Positions 52,632-61,224 of a stretch of DNA of 64,000 nucleotides are shown here, in pieces; within the stretch, counting starts at the first letter, position 1; the number at the start of each line of letters is the position of its first letter. This stretch comes from a virus: IMG/VR virus record IMGVR_UViG_3300045999_010308, positions 18,823-82,822 of that record, one strand, 5' to 3'. The notes beneath the pieces are model-generated. The model saw only the letters and a program-made list of their open reading frames with translations, searched no databases and was not told the DNA's origin. The translations under genes were made by a program, and so were the position numbers.

Positions 52632-53099
52632 TTAGGCACTGGCACGCTGAGAAAAGCGGTAGCATACTTCTTGATAGGAGATGCTCTGGATTTCCCCTTT
52701 GACATTTTCAAATACCCAATAATCGCCATCGCTATCTTGATAAATAGCATTAGCATTTAAATCAATAGGAATCTCAAAAGTTGCAGATGTTTCGCCTTTT
52801 TTACCTTCAAATTTTCGACTTACAGGCTCGATAAACTTCTTAGTGAATCCACCGTGCTTAATATCTTTTTCGGGTGAGATTTTCGCTACCCATGCTCTCC
52901 AAGCGCGGCGAGGAGTTTCTAAAATAAGAGTGCGAGTTTTAGGCAATCTTTTAAAAGCCACGATATTATTTTTTTGAAGCTGTTCAATTGCGGCTTCTAC
53001 CGCTAAGATTTTTTCAATTAGTTTACGCTGGTTTTGCCGTCCTCTACTGATTGCTAGTTGAGCGTTTAGTCGAGCCAGTTTAGATTGTAGGTTATTCAT
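52632..53099 (-). CDS. Unknown protein with shared N-terminal coiled-coil module
   Basis: 155 residues. The first 42 residues match the N-terminus of the 48456 protein. The remaining beta-rich part (YQDSDGDYWVFENVKGEIQSISYQEV) is unique. No known family. Confidence 0.55.
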   Translation of the reverse strand: MNNLQSKLARLNAQLAISRGRQNQRKLIEKILAVEAAIEQLQKNNIVAFKRLPKTRTLILETPRRAWRAWVAKISPEKDIKHGGFTKKFIEPVSRKFEGKKGETSATFEIPIDLNANAIYQDSDGDYWVFENVKGEIQSISYQEVCYRFSQRASA

Positions 53100-53243
53100 G
53101 ATCTGCGATGCGTGTTTTGCTTACATTTCTAATATAGATCGATCCTCTTGATAAGTGTTGGCGAAGTGTGACACTTGATAAACTGCCACTAGAATAACTA
53201 AGAATCTATTTAAAGTAATAAGCACTAGACCAAGTGCGTGCGT

Positions 53244-53347
53244 CAGCCGACTACTATTTCAAATCGGTTACTGGACTTACACCAGCAAGCTTAAAACGAC
53301 TCATTAACTAGTCTCACCAGCCGACTACTATTTCAAGTCGGTTACTG
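53244..53347 (-). ncRNA. Duplicated hairpin in a gene-free region, possible structured RNA
   Basis: The 390-bp gap 53100-53490 holds no gene. Two 30-nt copies (53244-53273 and 53318-53347) read on the minus strand CAGTAACCGA(C/T)TTGAAATAG then TAGTCGGCTG. Each folds into CCGACT/AGTCGG; the single difference changes C-G to U-G, so pairing is kept. Flanks such as GCTGGTGTAAGTCCAG also fold. No known riboswitch was matched. Confidence 0.45.
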
Positions 53348-53490
53348 ATCTGCCCAGTAGCTTATGGAGGCTCTAATTAATGGATGCACTCGGTTTCGCA
53401 CCTTATATTTTAAATATATCATGATAATTTTCAGATAGTTGGCAAAGTGTGACAGTTTATCAAGTGTCACTGTAGATACTTTTGTACTGA

Positions 53491-54540
53491 TTATTCTGTA
53501 AACCACTGTAAATAAATCTGATGCGCTATCTGTGCAGTCATTACAGGAGGCACGCTCATTCCTATTAAATACTTTGGATCGATATTTTTAAAGTTGTAAT
53601 CGAGTGGATAGCTACCAATTAGGCAAGTTGCTTTATTTGATATATAATTATTTAAGTTACTGTGTATTAGCTTCTTGTTGCTTGCTATTACTGTTAAAGG
53701 CGTTTGATTTTCTAAGCAAACAAAAGTAAATCCAATGCTGCCGATTTTGCCATTTAAACTTTTTTTATGTGTTTGTAACACACCTGTTGATGTTATAGGG
53801 TTTTTTAAAAGTTTTTTTATATAATTATGTTTAATTGCTTCTCCAATTTCATTTGTTCCAAATTCACCAAACAAAATTGGCTCTTCATTAAAATTTAACT
53901 CTAGATTTTTAAAGTTTAAATCATTCCTTTGACAAATAAAGAACACTCGCTCACGTTTTTAAGGCACTCCCATGCTTGCGGCGTTCAAAAGAAATAACTG
54001 TACTTTATATCCTGCTTTTTCAAATTCATCTTTTATTCGCTTTACATACGCTTTGGCATTACCTTGAATAATTCCTTTAACATTTTCAGCGATAACGACC
54101 TTTGGCTGTAGTTTTTTTGCTAATCGTATGTAATCAAAGAAAAGGTCATCAAGCCGCTGTTTAGCCTGACCTTCCCTAAATACTTTTTCTTTCCCCCAGT
54201 CTTTTTCTCTATTTCCTGCTATGCTAAATGAAGAGCAGGGAGGTGAGCCGTCTAAAATATCTAGGTTATAAAGTTCATTAGGAAAGATTGTACGATCAGC
54301 AAAATCTCTTATATCTTCAATAAATAAATATTTAGGATTGTGGTTAACTTTATATACATCAGCTACCTGCGAGTCTATTTCAACACCTCCTAAATGGTCA
54401 AAACCTGCTAACTTGTAACCCATAGTCGAACCACCGCCACAGATAAAAGTACCAAATACTTTTAACCCATGTTTTTCAATTCCAGGTGCTGGGTATCCAT
54501 CTGACAAATTCCACTTATATGCAAATTTATGTTTAGTCAT
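53491..54540 (-). pseudogene. DNA cytosine-5 methyltransferase interrupted by one in-frame TAA
   Basis: The N-terminal part has the SAM-binding GTFICGGGSTMGYKLAGF, the catalytic GSPPCSSFSIAG and the AENVKG motif. Then MGVP is followed by TAA (53959-53961) and KRERVFFICQR in the same frame, continuing to VPPVMTAQIAHQIYLQWF at 53491. In the family this spot is normally Gln (VPQxRxRVFF), so one CAA-to-TAA change explains the break and no frameshift is present. Either a recent pseudogene, a read-through gene or a sequence error. It overlaps the ParB-like gene upstream, a usual partner. Confidence 0.8.
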
Positions 54541-55237
54541 TACCTAAAAGCTTCCATACCGCTTGTTCGGGTGTCAATGCTATTTTACTTAATTGTTCTT
54601 TTACTTGCCAGTATTCATTTTCTGTATAACTTAATTTAATTATCATTTGCCCATCCATACCCTCGATGTCAATTTCTTTGTTTTTTCCCGAAAAATTATC
54701 TGTTATATTTGATTCAAAATTATCAGAATTATCTAAATTATCTGAAGTATTTAAAGCTTCTAGGATTGAATTTAAATCGCCGATTACTCCTAAATTCTCC
54801 CCTTCTTCATCAAGGTATTCAGCCTGGCTAATTAGTAAGTCAGTATCAAAAAGCTTTAATTCCGTAGCAAGGTCAAGCCCTGCCCCGTGAATCGTAGAAT
54901 GGTTGTGAATAATCGAGTATTTTATAGCTTGAGCCTCATTTTTAGCGTAAACTCCTACTAAAACAGGAACCATCCACTCCCCATCGTTGTCAATATCTAT
55001 ACCTCTAGGTCGATCTATTTTGCGCTTTTTAATTGCTAATAGTGCGGCACACCGATCATGACCCTCAGTAATCCCCCCTTTTCCGCCGTTTAAGCTTGGA
55101 TCGTAGCCAATTGGATCTTTAAATCCCAACTCCAATATTGAAGCTATTGTGTTTTCAGTGGCGTGTTTTTTGGAATTACCCTTTAGTTGTTTTAGGTCGC
55201 AAAGCCGTCGATACTCAATTTCTAATTTATCTGTCAT
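54533..55237 (-). CDS. ParB-like nuclease-domain protein
   Basis: 234 residues from the ATG at 55237; the longer open frame to 55279 would overlap the divergent terminase start. LKGNSKKHATENTIASILELGFKDPIGYDPSLNGG and GGITEGHDRCAALLAI match the ParB/sulfiredoxin-like fold with its G.GR-type box. In phages this type commonly stands next to a cytosine methyltransferase, as here (8-nt overlap). Probably part of the same DNA modification or protection function. Confidence 0.7.
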   Translation of the reverse strand: MTDKLEIEYRRLCDLKQLKGNSKKHATENTIASILELGFKDPIGYDPSLNGGKGGITEGHDRCAALLAIKKRKIDRPRGIDIDNDGEWMVPVLVGVYAKNEAQAIKYSIIHNHSTIHGAGLDLATELKLFDTDLLISQAEYLDEEGENLGVIGDLNSILEALNTSDNLDNSDNFESNITDNFSGKNKEIDIEGMDGQMIIKLSYTENEYWQVKEQLSKIALTPEQAVWKLLGND

Positions 55238-55278
55238 GATTGATGTAAGATTAAGTAACTCTACTACTATAATAACCA

Positions 55279-56043
55279 ATGGTTGTCACTAATCGAGGCA
55301 GAAAGCGTACATACTCTATTCATGAAGAGGTAATCGAGTTTACCAAATATCCTATCTGGGAACAGCAAGAACTAGAAACCCCTGATTGGTTTGAAAGATT
55401 TCAGATTTTTTACCTTCCTATTCCTTCAGGCTATCGCACTTTAAATCGAGCCTACGGTAACTGCGGGGAAGCTTCTGGGGAACAGATAGAGAAGACTAAA
55501 TTTAAACGAGCTAAAACTGTCCCCGATGACTGGCAGTTAGCGCATAAAAACTATCGATGGGAAGAGCGGGCGAAAGCCTATTGGCTTTTAAAGATTCAAG
55601 AGCAGCAAGCTTACACTGATAGCATTTTACGAGAAATCCGAGAGAAGACTCTAAAGATTACTCTAAAAAACCTCGAAAAGATTGAACAGATGACTAATTA
55701 TCCGATTTCTCGCCGTCGGATAGATTCTGTAGATGAATCGGGCCGGCCGATTGCCATAACAATTGAACCTAACGGAAATTGGAATCATAGAGACGCAGTG
55801 ACTATGGCTAAAACGTTGACTGATACCTTTGAAAAAGTTTTAGGTTTTGACACCATCGAGTACGCAATTAATATTGTTCAAAAGCACGGATTAGCTGTTA
55901 TTGACCCTGACGGAAAACTTATAGGACATTCTGGCATAGAGAAACTCGACGACGGACTGACCTCGATTATTCGTGATAGTGCAGAATTTGATGATGATGT
56001 AATGATTCCCACTAGGATAAGCGATGACGATGAAAGCGAGTAA
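55279..56043 (+). CDS. Terminase small subunit-like protein
   Basis: 254 residues. Helical N-terminal part with Trp/Tyr-rich WEERAKAYW, then a long helix (REIREKTLKITLKNLEKIEQM) and an acidic end (DDDESE). It overlaps the large subunit start by 20 nt. Assignment rests on position and layout. Confidence 0.65.
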   Translation: MVVTNRGRKRTYSIHEEVIEFTKYPIWEQQELETPDWFERFQIFYLPIPSGYRTLNRAYGNCGEASGEQIEKTKFKRAKTVPDDWQLAHKNYRWEERAKAYWLLKIQEQQAYTDSILREIREKTLKITLKNLEKIEQMTNYPISRRRIDSVDESGRPIAITIEPNGNWNHRDAVTMAKTLTDTFEKVLGFDTIEYAINIVQKHGLAVIDPDGKLIGHSGIEKLDDGLTSIIRDSAEFDDDVMIPTRISDDDESE

Positions 56044-57679
56044 ATTATCATTAAAAAATCTCTCAAAGATAAAAACAGCGACCGAAAAATATCGACTTGT
56101 TAACACCAAAGAAGAAATTGTTTTTCCTCAATTACAAGAGGGAAAACAAGCTTTATTTGGAAAAATTGACGCTGATGTAATTATATTCGGTGGAGCCGCA
56201 GGAGCAGGAAAGACCAGAGCCTTATTAACTGATTTTGTTCGTCAAGAATATATTGACAATCCTGATTACCGGGCTGTCATGTTTCGCCGGACTTATCCTG
56301 AATTTACTCAAGCTGGGGGATTAGTAGATGAAAGTCGTAAAATCTATTATCCTATCAAGGGTACTTTTATAGAAAAGCCTAGTCTTGAATGGCGGTTTCC
56401 TAGTGGTGCTAGGGTATCTTTTAGGCATTTACAGCATGAAAAAACCGTGCATATTTATCAAGGCTCTCAGATTACTAGGATCGGTTTTGACGAACTAACC
56501 CATTTTACGCGGGAACAGTTTTTCTATCTTCTCTCTAGAAACCGGTCTGTATCAGGAATTAAACCCTCTGTTAGAGCAACCTGTAACCCCGACGCTGATT
56601 CATGGGTAGCTAGTTTTATCTCTTGGTGGATCAACCCAAAAGACGGTTATGCTATTGAAGAAAGGTCGGGAATAGTTCGATACTTTATTAGGCAGGGAGA
56701 TACGGTTTATTGGGCTGATAATAAACAAGAATTAATTGATAAATTTAGTCTTAAAGATAAGCTTTTTGAAATGATTCCTAATGATATTCAAAAAAAGTTT
56801 TTATTAAATGAAGAAATAAGCATTAAACCAGAAGACTTAATCAAGAGTTTTACTTTTATTCCTGCCACGATTTTTGATAATAGAGAACTGATAAAAGTTA
56901 ACCCTACCTACTTAGCTAACCTTTATTCACTTCATCAAGTTGAACGAGAAAGACTTCTTAGAGGTAATTGGAAGATTAAATACGAAGCTGGTACAGTATT
57001 TGATCGGACTTGGTTTGAGATTCTCGATAAAGTACCCGATGATTGGAAGTTAATAGGTAAAGTGAGGTTCTGGGATTTAGCGGCAACTGCTAAAGAAAAT
57101 GCTGAAAACTATCACTGTTACACGAGTGGGACTCTTGTTTATAAATACCAAAGAATTAAGAATACACTACCAGATTTAACTGAAATCAAGGAATTTGCCT
57201 ATGTAATTGCTGACAATATCTGTGAGCAGAAAAAGGTAGGGGAAGTTGAGTTAATGCTTAAAAATACTGCTGAATTGGACGGGAAAACTGTAGCTGTAAG
57301 ATGGGAGCAGGAAGGGGGGTCAAGCGGTAAATTTGTTGAGAATACCATTACTAATGTAATTAAAGAAAATCATCCGAATCATGATATTAGAGCGATAGCA
57401 CCTCAAGGGGATAAACTAACGCGGGCTTTACCCGTAGCCACGGCAGCTAGTCGGGGACAAATCTTTATCTTAAGAGATGGGACATGGAACACTCGGTTTT
57501 TAAATGCCTGCCAGGGTTTTGATGGTAGCAAAAAAACACCCCCGACTAATGACATTGTAGATAGTCTATCAGGGGCATTTTATTCCCTTGAAAATGAGTT
57601 TCAGGGACATGAAAAGGTTATTGGCACGATTGTTACTTCTGCTCCTGTTAATCGGTTTAGAAGCGGTTTTAGGGGTTAG
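56024..57679 (+). CDS. Terminase large subunit
   Basis: 551 residues. ATPase domain with Walker A GGAAGAGKTRALL (about 54-66), Walker B IGFDELTHF (about 152) and coupling motif ATCNPD. The nuclease domain has KVRFWDLAATA (about 350), VRWEQEGGSSGK (about 426) and NDIVDSLSGAF (about 510), supplying the acidic triad. Complete, so packaging is functional. It is one of the few plus-strand genes, opposite to the tail operon. No portal or capsid gene follows. Confidence 0.92.
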   Translation: MTMKASKLSLKNLSKIKTATEKYRLVNTKEEIVFPQLQEGKQALFGKIDADVIIFGGAAGAGKTRALLTDFVRQEYIDNPDYRAVMFRRTYPEFTQAGGLVDESRKIYYPIKGTFIEKPSLEWRFPSGARVSFRHLQHEKTVHIYQGSQITRIGFDELTHFTREQFFYLLSRNRSVSGIKPSVRATCNPDADSWVASFISWWINPKDGYAIEERSGIVRYFIRQGDTVYWADNKQELIDKFSLKDKLFEMIPNDIQKKFLLNEEISIKPEDLIKSFTFIPATIFDNRELIKVNPTYLANLYSLHQVERERLLRGNWKIKYEAGTVFDRTWFEILDKVPDDWKLIGKVRFWDLAATAKENAENYHCYTSGTLVYKYQRIKNTLPDLTEIKEFAYVIADNICEQKKVGEVELMLKNTAELDGKTVAVRWEQEGGSSGKFVENTITNVIKENHPNHDIRAIAPQGDKLTRALPVATAASRGQIFILRDGTWNTRFLNACQGFDGSKKTPPTNDIVDSLSGAFYSLENEFQGHEKVIGTIVTSAPVNRFRSGFRG

Positions 57680-57863
57680 TGGTAGTCCATCCACATTTCC
57701 AAACGATACCAGAAGTATTAATGTTAATACGCTCTATTTCGATTGGATTGTCATTTTTGCCGCTAAAATATTTACACCAATGCCAGATAGCCTCTGGCTC
57801 TGATTTTGATGCGATAAGAAGGTTAAATGATGTAACTGAATCTTTAATTAAGTACAAATTCAT
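57669..57863 (-). CDS. Small protein coupled to the VapI-like gene
   Basis: 64 residues (MNLYLIKDSVTSFNLLIASK...AIWHWCKYF...). The start overlaps the stop of the HigA/VapI-like gene by 4 nt, so they are one unit, while its end overlaps the convergent terminase end by 11 nt. It could be the partner of an antitoxin-like gene, but no toxin fold is recognised. Confidence 0.5.
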   Translation of the reverse strand: MNLYLIKDSVTSFNLLIASKSEPEAIWHWCKYFSGKNDNPIEIERININTSGIVWKCGWTTTNP

Positions 57864-58147
57864 AAATCCTCGTCAATTTGATTTATTAGAGACTCTCGAT
57901 AAAGTCTTTCGCGCTCTATCCAGAAACGAGCAGAAGGTACGCCTAAAGCTAATTCTATTTTATAAGCAGTACGAACAGTAATTTCTGCTTTACCCTTTAT
58001 AAGTTGATTAATAGTCTTTTTCGGCAACTTCATGCGACTAGCAAATTCAGTTCTAGTTATTTTTCTTTTTTTTAGGATTTCAGCAAGGGTTTCTCCCGGC
58101 GGAGAAACAAAATCTGGTGCGTATGTGTTCTCGGTAGTATTAGTCAT
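57860..58147 (-). CDS. XRE-family HigA2/VapI-like antitoxin
   Basis: 95 residues. PGETLAEILKKRKITRTEFASRMKLPKKTINQLIKGKAEITVRTAYKIELALGVPSARFW is the standard HigA/VapI helix-turn-helix with the GVPSARFW end. The usual RelE-type toxin is absent upstream (58162 is LuxR-like). It may be an orphan antitoxin, a second one beside 21523. Confidence 0.75.
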   Translation of the reverse strand: MTNTTENTYAPDFVSPPGETLAEILKKRKITRTEFASRMKLPKKTINQLIKGKAEITVRTAYKIELALGVPSARFWIERERLYRESLINQIDEDL

Positions 58148-58161
58148 AGATTTTCGTTAAA

Positions 58162-58512
58162 CTACATATTTTTCCATATTCCAGGCGGAATTAAACATTT
58201 TTGAACACCCCATAAAGCGCATTGTTCTTCTTCGTCATCGTCAATCATATCTTTGGCTATATCCCATCCCGTATGCTGATAGAAAAAGAACATAAACTTA
58301 GGTTGAGTCGAAATATTAAATTTTTTTAAAATTACCGTCGTATAATCATTTACTATTTCAGTTTTTAGTAAAAGTTTTTTAGCAATTTCTTTGTTATCAA
58401 ACCCACAAAGAAAATAAAAACAGACCTTTTTCTCTAGAAGAGATAATTGATACCAGCAAAGCCAAAAATGACGATGGCTTGGAGTCATACATTCTTCAAT
58501 TTCTTCTTCCAT
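58162..58512 (-). CDS. LuxR-type HTH protein
   Basis: 116 residues from the ATG at 58512. LSLLEKKVCFYFLCGFDNKEIAKKLLLKTEIVNDYTTVILKKFNIST follows the LuxR/GerE recognition pattern (L...E..V......G..N.EIA..L.......V......I..K). No receiver domain. Possibly a phage transcription regulator. Confidence 0.55.
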   Translation of the reverse strand: MEEEIEECMTPSHRHFWLCWYQLSLLEKKVCFYFLCGFDNKEIAKKLLLKTEIVNDYTTVILKKFNISTQPKFMFFFYQHTGWDIAKDMIDDDEEEQCALWGVQKCLIPPGIWKNM

Positions 58513-58516
58513 TGTT

Positions 58517-59065
58517 TTACTCCTCATTGATTACAAAAAAATCGTGAACAAAATAATTGACAACCTTGACCGCTTCCTTGGCTCTTGGAATAAAGTCAAT
58601 ATCTAAGTTAATAAACATAAAAGGGTCTTCTGTTTTTTTTGTGTTTTCTAGCTTATGGTAGCAGGATGTATTTAGTAATAAAATATCTCCCGATTTTACT
58701 ATTAGTCTTTGAGTGTCTTTTCTGCAAACTAACAGATTATCTATCCGCTTATTAATACTGCTAAAGTAATCTGTTTTTAGAAGTTTTTCTAAAGTATTAT
58801 TATCTATTGTAGAAGCGTAAAGTTCATAATTGTCGCTTTGAACAACTAAAATAATTGAATATTTTTTATCTTCATCAATGTCGTCAGTGTGCCATTCTAC
58901 CCCCAACGTCCACCATAGAGAATAAGGATCAAACAAGTCTAAAGGATTGTTAATCCAATTGTGTTTTGCTCTTGCAGAAAAGGTAGTAGAATCATAAATC
59001 AATTCTACTATTTTGTTTAACTTGTCTAAATTGTGATATTTGCCTAATTTATACAGAGGGTTCAT
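58517..59065 (-). CDS. Possible 2-oxoglutarate/Fe(II) oxygenase-like protein
   Basis: 182 residues. GVEWHTDDIDEDKKYSIILVV carries a HxD-type motif and GDILLLNTSCYHKLEN a distal His, spaced as in the double-stranded beta-helix of 2OG-Fe(II) oxygenases. The expected Arg of the 2OG site is not clear. A nucleobase- or protein-hydroxylating role is possible. It follows the broken 59118 gene. Confidence 0.45.
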   Translation of the reverse strand: MNPLYKLGKYHNLDKLNKIVELIYDSTTFSARAKHNWINNPLDLFDPYSLWWTLGVEWHTDDIDEDKKYSIILVVQSDNYELYASTIDNNTLEKLLKTDYFSSINKRIDNLLVCRKDTQRLIVKSGDILLLNTSCYHKLENTKKTEDPFMFINLDIDFIPRAKEAVKVVNYFVHDFFVINEE

Positions 59066-59117
59066 TTTTTTGTTTGGTTGATGATTGTTGACTGATAACT
59101 AATAACTGATCGATAAA

Positions 59118-59573
59118 CTAAGTAAATAATCTTGATGCAATACTAAGTAAATATATCCATTCTTTTTCAAGCATTAATTCCGTTTTGGAACCGGCTATAT
59201 CGAACAAACAAAAGTTAACTTCGTCTATGGGATTACCATCGTAGAATAACTCAATATCAGTATATGGGAATACTGTCATAAAGCTAAACTTAAAGTCGGC
59301 ATTTTGGCGATTTTCGCAGGTTAGTGTAGCAGAATGATCTGAATTTAGTTTTAGTTTCCAGTCAATAACTGAGGGAAAGTTTTCTTTAAAATGTTCTTCC
59401 TTTACCCATTTAGCAATTTCGTCGATTACCCATTCTTGATCTTTTTGGATAAAGTAGTGAATGCCTTCCGAGTATTTAAAAGGATAAATTAACTTTGTTT
59501 CGTACTACTTTAACTTAAAGTCTTGTGGCTCTGAGTTAATCTTAGGGAATTGTCCTATATTTATCATTGTCAT
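59118..59573 (-). pseudogene. DUF6876-like protein interrupted by one in-frame TAG
   Basis: From the ATG at 59573: MTMINIGQFPKINSEPQDF, then KLK, TAG (59505-59507), then YETKLIYPFKYSEGIHYFIQ and onward to 59118 in the same frame (151 codons). The sequence after the stop (WVIDEIAKWV...VIDWKLKL...ATLTCENRQN...FPYTDIELFYDGN) resembles DUF6876. Restart at a later ATG would remove most of the domain. Like the methyltransferase, it is broken by a single stop without a frameshift. Confidence 0.6.
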
Positions 59574-59623
59574 TGTTTTACTCCTAAATAATTTGTTTAC
59601 TGATAACTGATACCTAGCTAAAA

Positions 59624-59839
59624 TTAATCAAAAATTGAGCAGATTATTTCTTTCATTTCTTCCGTGTAATTACATACAGGACGGCAATTTAATTGTTTAT
59701 GGCAAAGATCGTAAAATTCAGCTTTACTGCCTGCTTTTTCCCATATCCAATTAATCATCTCACCGTCAATTCCTTGATTATATGCCCACATTTGGGCTTT
59801 GCCTGTCCAGTCAGAATTGTTTTGATTGTCAGAGGTCAT
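59624..59839 (-). CDS. Small unknown protein with class A operator
   Basis: 71 residues, Trp- and Cys-containing (WTGKAQMWAYNQGIDGEMINWIWEKAG). No family recognised. The class A operator (59886-59916) places it in the same regulon as the 46-49.7 kb genes. Confidence 0.55.
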   Translation of the reverse strand: MTSDNQNNSDWTGKAQMWAYNQGIDGEMINWIWEKAGSKAEFYDLCHKQLNCRPVCNYTEEMKEIICSIFD

Positions 59840-59885
59840 AGCTTGTTACTTTGTGCTTTTGCTTGCTTGATTTTATCTTGCATCA

Positions 59886-59916
59886 TTCTCCCAGTAAAAT
59901 TAACTATCTGGGAGAA
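59886..59916 (-). promoter_or_regulatory. Operator-promoter class A, copy 5
   Basis: TTCTCCCAG ... CTGGGAGAA with perfect 9-bp arms; the -35 between the arms is TTAATT on the minus strand, weaker than in the other copies. Confidence 0.65.
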
Positions 59917-59951
59917 TAATTTCTGAACGTTTGTACTGCTTGATAACTAAT

Positions 59952-60335
59952 TTAAGGCTTTTGCAAGAACAAGCACCCTAGAACGTTCGAGGGATTAGAC
60001 TCATCCCGGACGATTGCACCAGGGGCAAGGCAGTCTGTGCGTCCTATCTTAGCGGCTGCCGCTGCCACTAATCCTGACACAATATAGTACACCTCCTCCT
60101 GATACTCAGGGAGTCCCTCGATCTCCCCGTAGATAACGGTTTCTACTGGGATACCGTCAATGGGTTCTGCGGGTTCGTTGGACATTTTGACCCGCGGGAG
60201 AATCCCGGATGCTGGGATTTCCTTGAGAACCACAATCGCCTCTTTGTTTCCCAGAAACTGTTTTTTTTCATCTTGGGTGATGCCAGCCTTGTTTAATATG
60301 GTGATGTTGTGGGGGGTAGCGTTGATAATAGTCAT
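59952..60335 (-). CDS. Conserved phage protein of the NATPH family
   Basis: 127 residues. The pattern INATPHNITILN...IPASGILPRVK...GIPVETVIYGEIEGLPEYQEEVYYIVSGLVAAAA...RTDCLAPGAIVRDESN...GCLF is a well-spread small phage/bacterial family of unknown function, seen in cyanophages among others. Relatively GC-rich compared with its neighbours. Confidence 0.6.
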   Translation of the reverse strand: MTIINATPHNITILNKAGITQDEKKQFLGNKEAIVVLKEIPASGILPRVKMSNEPAEPIDGIPVETVIYGEIEGLPEYQEEVYYIVSGLVAAAAAKIGRTDCLAPGAIVRDESNPSNVLGCLFLQKP

Positions 60336-60384
60336 GGTTTTTACTCTTAATAGGTTGCTGTTTACTGATAACTGATAACTGGTA

Positions 60385-60822
60385 TCAAAACTCTTGCCAT
60401 GTCATCGGGTCGGTCATTGGCTCACAGTACCGACTTAAATCCGACGGCTCGGTATCATCATAAATAAAATCGTCTGTAGGTTCGTTACTAGGAATCTCAT
60501 AGTAGCGTCCGCCACAATTTACAAGTCCCATCGTAGGGGAAATAACAAAAGATTTTTTGACGGGTTCAAATTCGATTGCGGGTAATTCGCAGCTAGGAAG
60601 TTTCCCGTCGGGGCTGAAACCACGACTTAACTTACCATTAAAAGTATCGAAAAACCATTCTTTACCAGTTTGCTGGCACGTTACTCGGAGAGTGGTAATT
60701 TGACCCTTTCCCCATACTTCAAGGGAAACCCAGTGCTTTTGTCCTTTGGCGATCATAGTGAAATTGCCAGACATGACGGGAACGCGGTTAAATTTGACAG
60801 AAACAGGATTAGATGTTAACAT
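60385..60822 (-). CDS. Unknown protein
   Basis: 145 residues from the ATG at 60822 (ribosome site AGGT); a GTG at 60861 is possible. Beta-rich first half (FNRVPVMSGNFTMIAKGQKHWVSLEV), acidic end. GC-richer than its surroundings, like the 59952 gene. No family recognised. Confidence 0.55.
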   Translation of the reverse strand: MLTSNPVSVKFNRVPVMSGNFTMIAKGQKHWVSLEVWGKGQITTLRVTCQQTGKEWFFDTFNGKLSRGFSPDGKLPSCELPAIEFEPVKKSFVISPTMGLVNCGGRYYEIPSNEPTDDFIYDDTEPSDLSRYCEPMTDPMTWQEF

Positions 60823-60985
60823 GACTTTTGACCTGATAAGGGTTGACGGAAAGGCGATCACACTAATTTGCAGTTGGGAGTGGTCGTCTTTCTCTATATC
60901 TGTATATTACCGCGAAGTTAGTAATATTGTCAAGCATTATTCCAAAAAAAGTTATAATAAATATATTGAGTGTAAAACTAATACA

Positions 60986-61189
60986 ATGGTACTAAAAAAC
61001 AGGGTCAAGGAATTTACAGAATCTAGAGGCATCACAATCTATAAATTTGTTCAGCAAACAGGCATTGCGATGTCCACGGGGTACAAGCTATCTCAGAATC
61101 CTAATCACTTACCATCTATCACAGTTTTGCAGGCAATCTGTGATAGGTACGAGATACAGCCTAACGAAATTGTCTATTGGATTGATTGA
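60986..61189 (+). CDS. Cro-like HTH regulator
   Basis: 67 residues from the ATG at 60986; the frame is open further upstream, but the TATAAT at 60953-60958 indicates a start here. VKEFTESRGITIYKFVQQTGIAMSTGYKLSQNPNHLPSITVLQAICDRYEIQPNEIV is a minimal Cro/CI helix-turn-helix. Divergent from the 60385 gene. Confidence 0.7.
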   Translation: MVLKNRVKEFTESRGITIYKFVQQTGIAMSTGYKLSQNPNHLPSITVLQAICDRYEIQPNEIVYWID

Positions 61190-61224
61190 AAAGCTAGAAT
61201 TAAGGAAAATGTAGGCTAGGATAA

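Noticed and set aside
52550-52756. 68-residue minus-strand open frame
   Set aside because: Out-of-frame shadow of the 52632 gene, reaching into the CRISPR-like fragment.
53244-53347. Mini CRISPR array made of the two 30-nt hairpin copies
   Set aside because: Only two copies, a 44-nt gap with its own folding, and no typical repeat end; a structured RNA is simpler.
57679-57981. 100-residue plus-strand open frame after the terminase
   Set aside because: It is opposite to two coupled minus-strand genes, one with a clear HTH motif.
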